A DNA stretch of 64,000 nt from Thalassotalea euphylliae (GTDB lineage: Bacteria; Pseudomonadota; Gammaproteobacteria; Enterobacterales; Alteromonadaceae), in contig NZ_QUOT01000001.1 of NCBI RefSeq assembly GCF_003390375.1, forward strand, positions 1,798,001 through 1,862,000, read 5' to 3'. Every line of letters begins with the position of its first letter. Position 1 is the stretch's first letter. The notes below the pieces were generated by a model. That model had not been told where the DNA came from, did no database searches, and saw only the letters and a program-made list of their open reading frames with translations. Of this stretch, positions 52,521 through 62,700 are shown in pieces. Made by a program: the position numbers and the translations under genes.

Positions 52521-55112
52521 ATGTCACACGTTTCAATCGCCAAACTTGTTAACTACCTTGACAGCAATTTAAAGAATGCATTGGAGTATGCCGCGGCAGA
52601 TGCAATGAAATCGGAAGTTGGTGCGATTGAAATTGAACACTGGTTATGCTCATTACTGCAAGGTCGCGATCCTAAATTACAGCAATTTTTAGAAGCCCAG
52701 CGCGTTAACATTGCCAACTTAATGACTGAGCTTGAACAACGCTTAGCAAAACTCGATAAAGTGCATTCAGGTCAGCCAACCATTAGCCCAGATATTATTG
52801 AGCTGATCAAGTCTGCGTGGCTGCTGGCATCTATTGAATTTAATCACGGCGCCGTTTCTGGTTTGCATTTGCTACTCACAGTGTTACAGCCAGATAATTT
52901 TGGTGTCAGACAACGCGACTTCCATGCACTAGAGAGTATTTCACTAGAAAGCCTTAAAGAGACAATCAAAAGCTTAGCCCAGCCCGCTAGAACAGCGAAT
53001 AAATCTGGCGTACCTGGCGCCCCTCAGCAAGTGGTATCAGGTGCATTAGACAAGTACACAGTTAATTTAACCGCCGCAGCGCAAAACGGCGAGCTCGACA
53101 CCATTTCGGGTCGCTCTGAAGAGGTTCGCCAAGCCATCGACATCCTATGCCGTAAGCGACAAAACAACCCAATTTTCGTTGGCGAGCCAGGCGTTGGTAA
53201 AACAGCCGTTGTTGAAGGACTCGCACAAAAAATCGCGAATAACGAGGTACCTTCGATTATCGCAGGTGTGCAAATTCACTCATTGGATTTAGGTCTCTTG
53301 CAAGCAGGAGCAAGTGTCAAAGGTGAATTTGAGAATCGCTTAAAAGATGTGATTAACGAAGTAAAAACATCTGAAGTACCCATTATCGTCTTTATCGATG
53401 AAGCCCATACCTTAATTGGTGCCGGCGGTGCAGAGGGTCAAAACGATGCCGCTAACTTATTAAAACCAGCACTAGCACGCGGTGAATTTAGAACCATAGC
53501 TGCAACGACATGGGAAGAGTACAAAAAGTACTTTGAAAAAGATCCGGCCCTAACGCGTCGCTTCCAAGTGGTCAAAATTGAAGAGCCGAATGCAGAAGAC
53601 GCGCTGCAAATGCTGCGCGGTGTGGCTAGCTCGTTAAAAAAACATCACAAGGTGTTTATTACCGAAGCTGCATTAGCGTCAGCCGTTAACCTATCTATTC
53701 GCTATTTACCAAGTCGAAAATTACCAGATAAAGCAATTAGTATTTTAGATACCGCTTGCGCGCGTATTGCGTTGACGCAAAGTGCAACGCCAGCCGCTAT
53801 CGAATCCACACAACAAGCGATCCGTTATTTGGACAATGAAATAGCGTCATTGGCAAAAGAAAACGCCATGCTCAATAACCAAGCAGAGGCGATTACGGAA
53901 AAGCGCACGCAAAAAGTCGAATTTGAAACAGAATTAGACGCGTTGAATACTCAGTGGCAGAAGGAAACTGCGCTTGTCAATCAACTGGCTGACATTCAAC
54001 AACAATCCGAAGATGGCGAGCTGGCTACCAGCGATGATTTTTCAAGCCTGCTTGCAGAGCTCAAAGAACTGCAAGGCGAATCGCCTATGGTTCACGCCAT
54101 TGTTGATGAGCAAACGATTGCCGAAGTAATCGGTGCTTGGACAGGTATTCCTATTGGCAACTTGATGAAAGAAGAGGTTAATAAACTCTTACAATTAGAA
54201 GAATCACTACATACCCGAATTATTGGCCAAAGCCATGCGATGAATGAGCTGGCAAAGAGCATTCGTGTTTCTCGCGCTGGCTTAACGGATAAGCGCAAAC
54301 CCGTTGGCGTGTTTCTAATGTGCGGCCCAAGCGGTGTAGGTAAATCAGAAACAGCTCTGTCACTTGCTGAACTATTATACGGTGGTGAACAGGATATGAC
54401 CGTCATCAACATGACCGAATTTAAAGAAGCTCACAAAGTTTCTCAACTGCTAGGCTCGCCAGCAGGTTATGTTGGGTACGGTAAAGGCGGAGTGTTAACC
54501 GAGGCGATTCGACGTAACCCTTATTGCGTATTGCTGTTAGATGAAGTCGAAAAAGCGCACCCAAGTGTGCACGACTTGTTCTATCAAATTTTTGATAAAG
54601 GCTGCATACAAGACAGTGAAGGTCGCAATATCGACTTTAGAAATACCCTTATTATCATGACCTCGAACGCCGCCGATAGCGCTATAGTCGATGTTTGTGA
54701 ACGCTCGCAAAGCCGACCGGAAATTGTCGATTTAGTTGATGAAATTCGACCAGCACTACAAGAATACTTCAAACCTGCCTTCTTGGGACGTACCAACATC
54801 ATTCCTTACTTCCCATTAAATGAGCAAGAACTGACGCAAATTTGTGGTATCTCCCTTAACCGCGTTGCCAATAAACTAGATGAAACTTACGGTGCTGAAT
54901 TAGATTACGACGAAAACTTTGTCCGCTACGTCGTCAACAAAGGCAACGAGCCCACTATTGGCGGTCGAGCTATCGAACAAATTGTTAATCGTCACTTAAT
55001 GCCGCAACTTGCTGAGCGCTGCATTGAGCGCATCAGCCAAGGATTGCCCATTGCTAAAGTAACCGTAACGGGCAGTGATGATGGCACTAGTTTTGAGCTA
55101 CTTGTCGAGTAG
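52521..55112 (+). CDS. tssH: T6SS disassembly ATPase ClpV (TssH)
   Basis: The 863-residue AAA+ disaggregase has a Clp N domain (about 10-150) that binds the sheath, AAA1 with Walker A GEPGVGKT (221-228) and Walker B FIDEAH, a middle coiled-coil insert (about 430-500), and AAA2 with GPSGVGKS (602-609) and LLDEVEKAH. It strips contracted TssB/TssC sheaths. AAGGGAA precedes the ATG. Confidence 0.97.
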   Translation: MSHVSIAKLVNYLDSNLKNALEYAAADAMKSEVGAIEIEHWLCSLLQGRDPKLQQFLEAQRVNIANLMTELEQRLAKLDKVHSGQPTISPDIIELIKSAWLLASIEFNHGAVSGLHLLLTVLQPDNFGVRQRDFHALESISLESLKETIKSLAQPARTANKSGVPGAPQQVVSGALDKYTVNLTAAAQNGELDTISGRSEEVRQAIDILCRKRQNNPIFVGEPGVGKTAVVEGLAQKIANNEVPSIIAGVQIHSLDLGLLQAGASVKGEFENRLKDVINEVKTSEVPIIVFIDEAHTLIGAGGAEGQNDAANLLKPALARGEFRTIAATTWEEYKKYFEKDPALTRRFQVVKIEEPNAEDALQMLRGVASSLKKHHKVFITEAALASAVNLSIRYLPSRKLPDKAISILDTACARIALTQSATPAAIESTQQAIRYLDNEIASLAKENAMLNNQAEAITEKRTQKVEFETELDALNTQWQKETALVNQLADIQQQSEDGELATSDDFSSLLAELKELQGESPMVHAIVDEQTIAEVIGAWTGIPIGNLMKEEVNKLLQLEESLHTRIIGQSHAMNELAKSIRVSRAGLTDKRKPVGVFLMCGPSGVGKSETALSLAELLYGGEQDMTVINMTEFKEAHKVSQLLGSPAGYVGYGKGGVLTEAIRRNPYCVLLLDEVEKAHPSVHDLFYQIFDKGCIQDSEGRNIDFRNTLIIMTSNAADSAIVDVCERSQSRPEIVDLVDEIRPALQEYFKPAFLGRTNIIPYFPLNEQELTQICGISLNRVANKLDETYGAELDYDENFVRYVVNKGNEPTIGGRAIEQIVNRHLMPQLAERCIERISQGLPIAKVTVTGSDDGTSFELLVE

Positions 55113-55148
55113 CTCACTGGCAAACGATTCCAAGAGACAGAAGACACC

Positions 55149-55883
55149 TTGAATATACATATCGCCAAAAACCTGCATATTAAATTGCTCGTTATTTTAT
55201 TTTTACTGCTAGCTCAGTGCCGCACAGCAAGCGCTGACGGCACTGTGATATTGGCCACTCACGATGTCTATCCGCACCATTATATCGAGCGCGGTGAAAT
55301 TAAAGGCCGTGTTATTCGCCAGCTACAATGTGCGTTCAATCGGATGGAAACCCCCTATCGCGCAGAATTTGGTGGATGGGTTGACGATGAACTGAGCCTA
55401 CGAACGGGCAAAATAGACGGCATTTTCGCGGTTTCTATGAACGATACGCGCAAAGACTATGGTGAGCTTTCCACCCCGCTGGCGACGAAGCATCTGTATT
55501 GGTATTTTTCAGGGACCAAGCTCGATGTCACGCAAGACAATCCCTTGTATCAAAGGTATCGCGTCGCCGCGGAATTTGGCTCCGACGAGTGGTTTATTAT
55601 CAAGCGGCAAAAATACAATGTGCGAATGAAGCCCAAAAATGCACAATCGCTCGTAAAAATGCTAATTAATCACGAAGTTGATGCCATCTTAATCGACGAG
55701 CGTGTCTTTGAATATCAAAAAAATAGAGCGAATGTAGGTAACTTAAGTTTTACCCGAACACCTTATCAAACCATTGATTTAGGCGTTTTGTTTTCAACAG
55801 CATTCTTACAAAAGAATCCAAGGTTTTTGGCTTCTTTTAATTTGGCGGTGTCTAACTGCCTCATTACAACATTAAACAACTAA
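55149..55883 (+). CDS. Periplasmic solute-binding-like protein inside the T6SS operon
   Basis: The 244-residue protein starts at TTG 55149 and has a signal peptide (about 1-29, cleavage near ASA-DG). The fold is of the SBP_bac_3 type: VILATHDVYPHHYIERGEIKGR, GKIDGIFAVSMNDTRKDYG, YRVAAEFGSDEWFII, VDAILIDERVFEYQ. It is encoded 36 bp after clpV and 14 bp before the FHA gene, in the same orientation, so it belongs to the operon. No ABC transporter is nearby. It is not one of the 13 core T6SS proteins, and I do not know of a defined role. It could bind a cell-wall amino acid or peptide, or be a cluster-specific accessory. Confidence 0.75.
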   Translation: MNIHIAKNLHIKLLVILFLLLAQCRTASADGTVILATHDVYPHHYIERGEIKGRVIRQLQCAFNRMETPYRAEFGGWVDDELSLRTGKIDGIFAVSMNDTRKDYGELSTPLATKHLYWYFSGTKLDVTQDNPLYQRYRVAAEFGSDEWFIIKRQKYNVRMKPKNAQSLVKMLINHEVDAILIDERVFEYQKNRANVGNLSFTRTPYQTIDLGVLFSTAFLQKNPRFLASFNLAVSNCLITTLNN

Positions 55884-55897
55884 GTGGAATGAATTCA

Positions 55898-56692
55898 ATG
55901 ACTTCAGCCATTTTACAAGTTACCGAGAGCCCAGCTGACGTAAAACTAGTGACGCGGGTCACCACGATCAATGACAACACTGTCACGCTAGGGAGCTCAA
56001 TTGAATGTGATTTAATCCTGACGGCCGAGCAAAGCCTAAGTGATGAAATATGGGCAAGTATTACGCCCAGTGCTGACAAAGGTCAGTACTTACTCAAAGC
56101 CCATGTCGATGATGTTATAGTTAACGGTCGCCCAGTCATTAGCTCAATGGAAAAAGCCTTAGCCGATGGCGATATCATTGCGGTTGCAAACTACACAGTA
56201 CTATTTTCCTGTGAGCAAGCAATTAAACCAGTAGAAGAAGTTACCGAGCCTGTCAATTACCAAGAGATTGATTTTGATGCCAATAATATTTTAGCCGGAC
56301 TTGGCGATGCGCCGACTGATCATCAAACGCCCCTGACCGAAGAGGCACAGGCAGCATTTTTAGCATATGACGAGCTTGCGCACGCTAATAACACCAATCA
56401 AGCCCCTGACAGTTCGGTTGGCGCACTTGCGGACAAAATAGATCATTTGTTGGAAATATCGCAAAACCCTTGGATTCAACAAAAGAAATTGCTTAGTATG
56501 CTAGACGGTGTAGTTGATGAATTTATTAAGGAATTTGACCCCGCATTAATCGAAGAAATGGTCGGCCAGCCCAGTTTTTTCAATAGTGGAAAACAGTGGC
56601 AAGCCTATAAAAAATACTTCCAACGAAAGCACAATGAAGGCCACTTTAAGCGACAGTTTAAAGCACTACTAATCGAATGTTTGCAAAAATAA
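55898..56692 (+). CDS. FHA-domain protein (TagH-like)
   Basis: The 264-residue protein has an N-terminal FHA domain (about 20-105; VTLGSSIECDLILTA, VDDVIVNGRPV, LADGDIIAVANYTVLF), an acidic Ala/Gln-rich linker, and a C-terminal TagH-type helical domain (about 195-262; FDPALIEEMVGQP, GKQWQAYKKYF). FHA proteins in T6SS clusters bind phosphothreonine and take part in post-translational activation by a kinase/phosphatase pair (PpkA/PppA), but no such pair is visible in this cluster. The ATG at 55898, with GTGGA nine bases upstream, is preferred over the ATG at 55889. Confidence 0.85.
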   Translation: MTSAILQVTESPADVKLVTRVTTINDNTVTLGSSIECDLILTAEQSLSDEIWASITPSADKGQYLLKAHVDDVIVNGRPVISSMEKALADGDIIAVANYTVLFSCEQAIKPVEEVTEPVNYQEIDFDANNILAGLGDAPTDHQTPLTEEAQAAFLAYDELAHANNTNQAPDSSVGALADKIDHLLEISQNPWIQQKKLLSMLDGVVDEFIKEFDPALIEEMVGQPSFFNSGKQWQAYKKYFQRKHNEGHFKRQFKALLIECLQK

Positions 56693-57186
56693 TAACAATA
56701 TTCTCATTTATCATGCTTTTATCAGCCTGCGCTAGTGATGACGTACTCGATCGCTATTCACTGCCAATTACCGTGCGCGTCGAAGCGTCAGATAATCTCA
56801 ATTGGGCTAATAATACCGCCAACCCTGTGGCATTGCGTGTTTATCAATTAACTAATGCTGAACGCTTTCAGCAGGCAGATTTTATCTCCCTGTTTCAATC
56901 AGATAAACAGTTGTTAGCAGAGCAGCTCGTAGAGCTCAAACGCATCTACCCAATTCTGCCCGCAACGACACAAGATATCACCGTCAAGCTCTTGCCAACA
57001 ACGCGATTCTTAGCCGTCGTCGCTGAGTTTACTGACTATCAAAATCTCGTGACAAGCAGCGTTATTGAACTACCAGAAGACATCTCAGCGGAAACTGATA
57101 TTTGGTTGGGATTACAGTCGACCGGTGTTAGGCTAAGCGTGATAAAAGAAGAAAGCTTGTTGGATAAAATAATAAAATGGGATTAA
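56677..57186 (+). CDS. tssJ: T6SS outer-membrane lipoprotein TssJ
   Basis: This 169-residue lipoprotein has a signal peptide ending in the lipobox LSAC (mature CASDDVLDRYS). The core has the TssJ pattern ITVRVEASDNLNWANNTANPVALRVYQL, then FLAVVAEFTDYQN and a final LDKIIKWD. It anchors TssM to the outer membrane. The gene overlaps the end of the FHA gene by 16 bp. Confidence 0.9.
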   Translation: MFAKIITIFSFIMLLSACASDDVLDRYSLPITVRVEASDNLNWANNTANPVALRVYQLTNAERFQQADFISLFQSDKQLLAEQLVELKRIYPILPATTQDITVKLLPTTRFLAVVAEFTDYQNLVTSSVIELPEDISAETDIWLGLQSTGVRLSVIKEESLLDKIIKWD

Positions 57187-57192
57187 GCATTC

Positions 57193-58515
57193 TTGAAAAA
57201 TAAAATTGTTTGGCGCGAAGGGACGTTTCTATATCCGCAACATTTTCAACAGATGGAGTCTCATCTTGAAACGAGTTTGCAAGCATCGACAAATATGCTG
57301 ATTGGGGACTTAGCACCTCAATTCGGATTAGCGAATATTTCCTTTAACGAAGCCACCTTAAAACTGAGTCAAGTATCCATTACCCACTGTCAAGGGCAAC
57401 TGCCTGACAGCAGCTATTTTGAGCTGTCAGAAGAGATTGTTATCGACATTCCCGCAGGTACAGTAGATAACGTGATTTATCTTGTTGTTCCCATGTACTT
57501 AGCCGGGCGTAACAACTTTAACAACTCAGCACAAACTTCACGTTTTGTCACGACACACAAAAAAGTTTATGACTTAAGCGCTGACGACCAAGAACAGATT
57601 GAAGTAGAAACTGCCAAACTCAACATCGGCTTAAAGCTAAGTGATGACAATTTGGAAGGTTACACTAAGCTCGCGGTTGCCAAAGTCTTAGAGGTTGATG
57701 AAAACGGCCATGTGGTTTTAGATAAGTCGTTTATCCCACAATGCTTGGCACTAGGCGCTTCAAAGTACATTCTTGAGCGAGTAAAAGAACTAGAGATTCT
57801 CGCCAACGCCAAAGCCACGCAATTGCTGACCCGTTTGCAAGCAGCGGTCGACAGCCAAAAATCATTGGCTTTATACCAAGATCAGCAAATGCTCGATGCC
57901 ATCTACCGCTGGCTGCCGTGGTTGGAAGCTGTGCTAAACACACCCAATTATAAATTAGGGCGATTTTTCCTCGAGTTAAAGCAGTTCGAGTCAGCACTCA
58001 ACAGCGTCACCTTGACCGAGCGAAGCCCTTGGCAACCGCTACAGAACGAACAATTATTCAAACAGCTACAACCCGTATTTAGCCGCTTAAAAGCAACGTT
58101 GTCGATTACTCAGCAAAGCAATGTCACTGAAATTCCTTGGGATGACGCGTTATTTGCCAGCCGCCGCATGATGTTGGCTAAACTAAAAGGCGCAGTGCTC
58201 GAAGCAAATACGCGCGTTATTATTGCGGTGACAGCTGACCATGGGCAAATATCGAAAGACGTGTTTCGCACAGGCTTTAAGCTAGCGGGGAATAAATCGA
58301 TTGTCAGTTGCCTCAAAAACGCGACGCCCGGTATTGCCGTTAGCCCTTTAATGTATGCACCGGCTGAGCTTAAAAGCCAACCGTTGACGGATTACTTTGA
58401 GCTAGAGACCGAAGAGATCCTCTGGAAACAAATACTGGAACAAAATGAGTTATTGGCCTTGCACATCGATAGCCGTTTATTTATCAGCGCAGTAAAACTG
58501 TTTTTAATTAACTGA
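57193..58515 (+). CDS. tssK: T6SS baseplate protein TssK
   Basis: The 440-residue protein begins KNKIVWREGTFLYPQHFQQM, the signature TssK opening (WxEGxxLxPQHFQQ), and carries the expected shoulder and head-domain sequence. It starts at TTG 57193, six bases after the tssJ stop; no good Shine-Dalgarno is seen, so translational coupling is likely. It links the baseplate to the membrane complex through TssL and TssM. Confidence 0.94.
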   Translation: MKNKIVWREGTFLYPQHFQQMESHLETSLQASTNMLIGDLAPQFGLANISFNEATLKLSQVSITHCQGQLPDSSYFELSEEIVIDIPAGTVDNVIYLVVPMYLAGRNNFNNSAQTSRFVTTHKKVYDLSADDQEQIEVETAKLNIGLKLSDDNLEGYTKLAVAKVLEVDENGHVVLDKSFIPQCLALGASKYILERVKELEILANAKATQLLTRLQAAVDSQKSLALYQDQQMLDAIYRWLPWLEAVLNTPNYKLGRFFLELKQFESALNSVTLTERSPWQPLQNEQLFKQLQPVFSRLKATLSITQQSNVTEIPWDDALFASRRMMLAKLKGAVLEANTRVIIAVTADHGQISKDVFRTGFKLAGNKSIVSCLKNATPGIAVSPLMYAPAELKSQPLTDYFELETEEILWKQILEQNELLALHIDSRLFISAVKLFLIN

Positions 58516-58516
58516 T

Positions 58517-59770
58517 ATGCATTCGGCGAACTACAGTGTTAATCAATTTTCATTGGTTGACGAAAAAAATGAAGCGCTAACCCAATTGCTAGCTAATTTT
58601 AGCTGGCAGGATGAGCCTTTACTAAAACTAAGCTTGCCATTGTTTCCGCAAATTGATGCGATTAGCTGTATTGATGACAACGCAACACTTGACGCTTTTC
58701 GTCACAACCTTGTGTCTCGTTTAAAGCAGCTTAAAGCACAGGGGCAATCGCTTAATTTGTCACCTCAATTGCTGGATAAGCTGAGCTTTATGTGGGCGGC
58801 ATTTCTTGACGAGCGTGTTATTTATGAAAGTGACATTGACACGACTGCGTGGGAAAACAATACGTTAGTTAGCCAACTGTTTGGCATTCGCAATAGTGGC
58901 GAAACGTTTTTTACGCTCGTTAAACAGCTAATGAATGACCCCAGTCATAACCTTGAACTGCTGCAAATCAGCTATCTGTTGTTGCAACTGGGATTCAAGG
59001 GAAAGTATCACGGCCGACGGGCGATAGAGCTCAACCAATTTATCGCTGAGGTCAGCCATGCATTGTCAGAGTTTGGTGTGTTACAAACCCAAAATCATCG
59101 CTACAGCGCCTACAGTAAAGTGGTGAAAAAGCCCTATCGCATGTTGCTCAAACCGGGTATACGGCCAAAATGGTTTTGGTTAACTTGTATTGTGGTGCTC
59201 ACCGCAGCAATAGGCATTTATCAACAAGAGCTCAGTGAGCTATATGCTAATCAGCAAGATGAATACCGTGAAATGGCAAAAGAAACACGCCAATATTTAA
59301 CAGCAATTCAGCCAAAAAACCAATTTATTGAGCAAAAAGATTTTATTAGTCAAGGAAGTCACCTTGGGCAAGGAAGCTACATTGGTCAACCAAGCAGTAT
59401 GAGTAACGACACCGAATTGGTTGTCACCAAACAACAGCCAAGCGATACAGCACAACAACAGGTTATTTCAAGTGCGCCTGTCGCTAACGAAACTACTGCA
59501 ATATTATCAACAGAAATTTCTCAACCAATAACAAAGCCAAAAACCGGTAAGCGTTATTTAGTACAGCTAGGCGTATATGACCGTGAATCAGCGGCCCAAC
59601 AGTTAACGTCTCATTGCAGTAACGATACCTATCCATTGCAATTTGGTCACATCGATACACGCACATTTGTCGGTTATGTCACCGAAAGTTACGCACAGGC
59701 AAATACGGTCAGTCAGTTTTTTCAAAACCACTGCCAACTTGTTCCCTATATCAAGGAGTACAAGCCATGA
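58517..59770 (+). CDS. tssL: T6SS membrane protein TssL with C-terminal SPOR domain
   Basis: The 417-residue protein has a cytoplasmic DotU domain (about 10-205; FMWAAFLDERVIYE, QLGFKGKYHGR), one C-terminal-side membrane helix (about 217-234) and a periplasmic extension. After a Ser/Gln/Thr-rich linker (about 260-340) comes a SPOR-type domain (about 345-413; YLVQLGVYDRESAAQQL, TRTFVGYVTESYAQANTVSQFF). SPOR domains bind peptidoglycan stripped of its peptide stems, so this TssL could anchor the secretion complex to the wall. Its end overlaps the tssM start by four bases (ATGA). Confidence 0.9.
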   Translation: MHSANYSVNQFSLVDEKNEALTQLLANFSWQDEPLLKLSLPLFPQIDAISCIDDNATLDAFRHNLVSRLKQLKAQGQSLNLSPQLLDKLSFMWAAFLDERVIYESDIDTTAWENNTLVSQLFGIRNSGETFFTLVKQLMNDPSHNLELLQISYLLLQLGFKGKYHGRRAIELNQFIAEVSHALSEFGVLQTQNHRYSAYSKVVKKPYRMLLKPGIRPKWFWLTCIVVLTAAIGIYQQELSELYANQQDEYREMAKETRQYLTAIQPKNQFIEQKDFISQGSHLGQGSYIGQPSSMSNDTELVVTKQQPSDTAQQQVISSAPVANETTAILSTEISQPITKPKTGKRYLVQLGVYDRESAAQQLTSHCSNDTYPLQFGHIDTRTFVGYVTESYAQANTVSQFFQNHCQLVPYIKEYKP

Positions 59771-62700
59771 GCCGCAAGCTGACCCATATTTTGGCTATTA
59801 TTGTCGTTATTGTTGCGTTATTACTGTCAGCGGCGATTGTTTTTCTCCCGTTGGCGATGTCTTGGTGGTGGCTAGTCGCAGCACTAGTGTTTGTAGTCAT
59901 TGCCATGTATACCATTCCCCCAATGGCGAGCCTGCTAACCAAAGCGATAACGAGAAGGCGCCAGCGCAGGTATTTACACGCCAGTTACCAACACATTAAG
60001 AAAAAGTTGAAATTACCGAGTAATATTTATGAAACCGCTTGGTTTTTTGCTTGCGCGCAGGATACTTGTGAACACGACTTTTCTCAGTTTCACCAAATAA
60101 AAGTCCCCAACTTACCCGCCAACATTGAGGTTTATCACGTTGAGGGCGCACTGGTATGGCTGCTCAGTCCCAAACAAGACTACGACACGGGTTTATTCGT
60201 TGAGTGGCTCAAGGAAATACGCCCTAAACAGCCTGTTAATGGCGCTATGTTGATATTGGACGCCTTTAACTTGGTGCAAAGAGCGCATAAGCAAACAGGC
60301 ATCTTCATTGAGCGTTTCAAGCACAGCTGTGAAGAACTTCATAATCAAAGCGACATTCTGTCGCCTCTGCATGTTTTCGTATCGGGCATCAACAAACTGG
60401 ACGGAATCGCAGAGGCGATCTATGAGCAATCAGATTTCGCCCAGCTGTCGATTGATCTCACCTGTGATGACAGCGATAAAACAGCAGTGTTTAGTACCGC
60501 CTATGACGAACTATTTAAGTGCCTGTTTGTCGACAATATTAAGCAGGTTTCGCTACAGCTCGACGAAGACTTTAAACGCAAGCAATTGCTTGGTCCTATG
60601 CAGTTGCAATACCTAAAGCTGTCAATTGAGCAACTCTTTTCCAGCTTGCAATCGTTTGATGGCGCTGACCTCCCTTACCAGCTAACTAGCTTACATCTGG
60701 TTGAAAGTGAACACGCTGAGCAGCGCATCAACTTGGCAACAGCGCATGCTCTTATCAATGTTAACCAAATCAACTTACCGGTCGTTCACGGCACCAATTT
60801 AAAGCCGCAAGCATCGTTGCAAAAGGCCTTTACGCATGGGGTGCTAGCGCAATCATTCAAAGCACCGATTAACCGTTTGCAAGTTGTTACTTACTGGCTA
60901 AAACAGGGCTTAATGGTGATCTCAGGGGCAGCTTTATTAGGTTTTGCCGCTTGGGTTGGCTATTTGAACTTTACCTACAATGAAGACTTGCACGCTCAAT
61001 TCGACCGAGTTCATCAAGAATATAAACTCGTTTTAAATCAACAAAAATTCGATATAGAGGAGCCAAGTAGTATTCTCGGGCCGCTCGAAATTTTGGAAAA
61101 AGCCTATCGAAAATTTAAGGCGCAGGAGCAAGACAAGCCCTGGTTTGTAATGCCGTTTATCGTCTCCATTGAACGCGAAAAGCATTACCGCAGTTTATAC
61201 CAGCAGCAACTGGTGATGGCATTGCAACCGACACTCAGCAGTTATTTAGAAGAGGAGCTTTTCGTTTATTTAGAGCTTAAAGACTATTTAACTGTGTTAA
61301 ATATCGAAAATATTTACGAATCATTTGCCAGTGCCAATTCCGATAACCAAGACATTATTCTTGATTATTTTACTGAATCATTCTTGAACAGCGGTGTTAT
61401 GTCTCGTGAGCAGATAAGAGAGTTTGCCATATTGCTGACCGATCTGTTTGAGTTAGGGTATGAGCCATTCGATGTTAACAACGAGCTAATTGCCATTGTT
61501 GACGCGGAAGTATCAACGCAAAACCGCTTCCAGTTACTATATCAGTACATTGAAGAATTACCTGAATTTAGTAAGCTCAACGATGTTCGCTCAGTTTTAT
61601 TTGGTCAAAACATGCCACAAAGTGGCGGTAAAGACCTACTCTACTTTGACCAAACTCATGCCAGTTTTCTGGTGCCTAATTTATATACCCCAGGCGGCTT
61701 GCTGCAATTGTCTTTTATCCCAGATTCGGGCTTTTTCCAAACTCTAGTAAAACGCAATCACGGCCTGTTTAGAAAGATACCAGAGCCGCGCGATATGGAA
61801 CGCTTGGGGAGCTATTTAAAATATACCTATATCAATGAATACGTGGGTTTTTGGCGAGAGTATCTAACGCATATCAAAGCGCGCGAAGACATGGGCTTAA
61901 AACAACTTTTAGCGGCATTAACCAAAGCAGAAGACTCGCCTTTGCCGCAGCTAAATTCGGGGGTTAGGCACTTTGTTAATATTCCACTGATAACAATAGA
62001 GCCAACACCAGAACAGCAAGTAAAAGCGCCTAAAAAACTGGCTGCGACACTGGAAAAAGTTGAAGCTGTGGCTGATAGCTTGCTCACTGAAAAGCAAGAT
62101 CTCACCGTATTAATGGCGCAAGAGCAAAATGAAATAGCGACTAAGATCAATCAAGCCTTTGACGATAACTTACTGCTTTCTGGCTCAACCAAGCAAGTGG
62201 ATGCTATCTATCAAAGCATTCAAAAAGACTTGTTAGCACTGAAAGAGTGGCTTGATAAAGCCGACAATGAAGTCATCCCGGGTAAAGCCTATTTTGAAGA
62301 CGTTACTAACGAAAAGTCTTATCAAGCATTTGCCAGCCTTTGGCTAAATGATTACGAGCAAACGCTGATTGATCACCTGATTGACAATATCGTTGCGCAA
62401 TCAAGCCGTTATGTGGAAAACAAAATAGTCAATTACTTAAACACACAATGGCAAGCGCAAGTGGTTGCACCTTATCAGCGTGAATTAGCTCCCTTCTTCC
62501 CTTTCAGTGACAGCGAAGAGGCCGTTAATATTCGCGCCATTGATAAGTTTTTCGCAGGCGATAGCGCATTAGCAAAATTTGAACTATCAGTGCTGAGCCA
62601 GTTTGTTGAGGTCAAAGGAAAACAACAATTAGCCTTGTTTGGCAAACAACACCTGCTGACGCTAAATAATGATATTTCGCCCTTTATTATCGACTACAAA

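Noticed and set aside
55149..55883. Lipoprotein reading of the T6SS-embedded solute-binding protein (LLLAQC)
   Set aside because: Gln at the -1 position does not fit a lipobox; a signal-peptidase I site after ASA is more likely.
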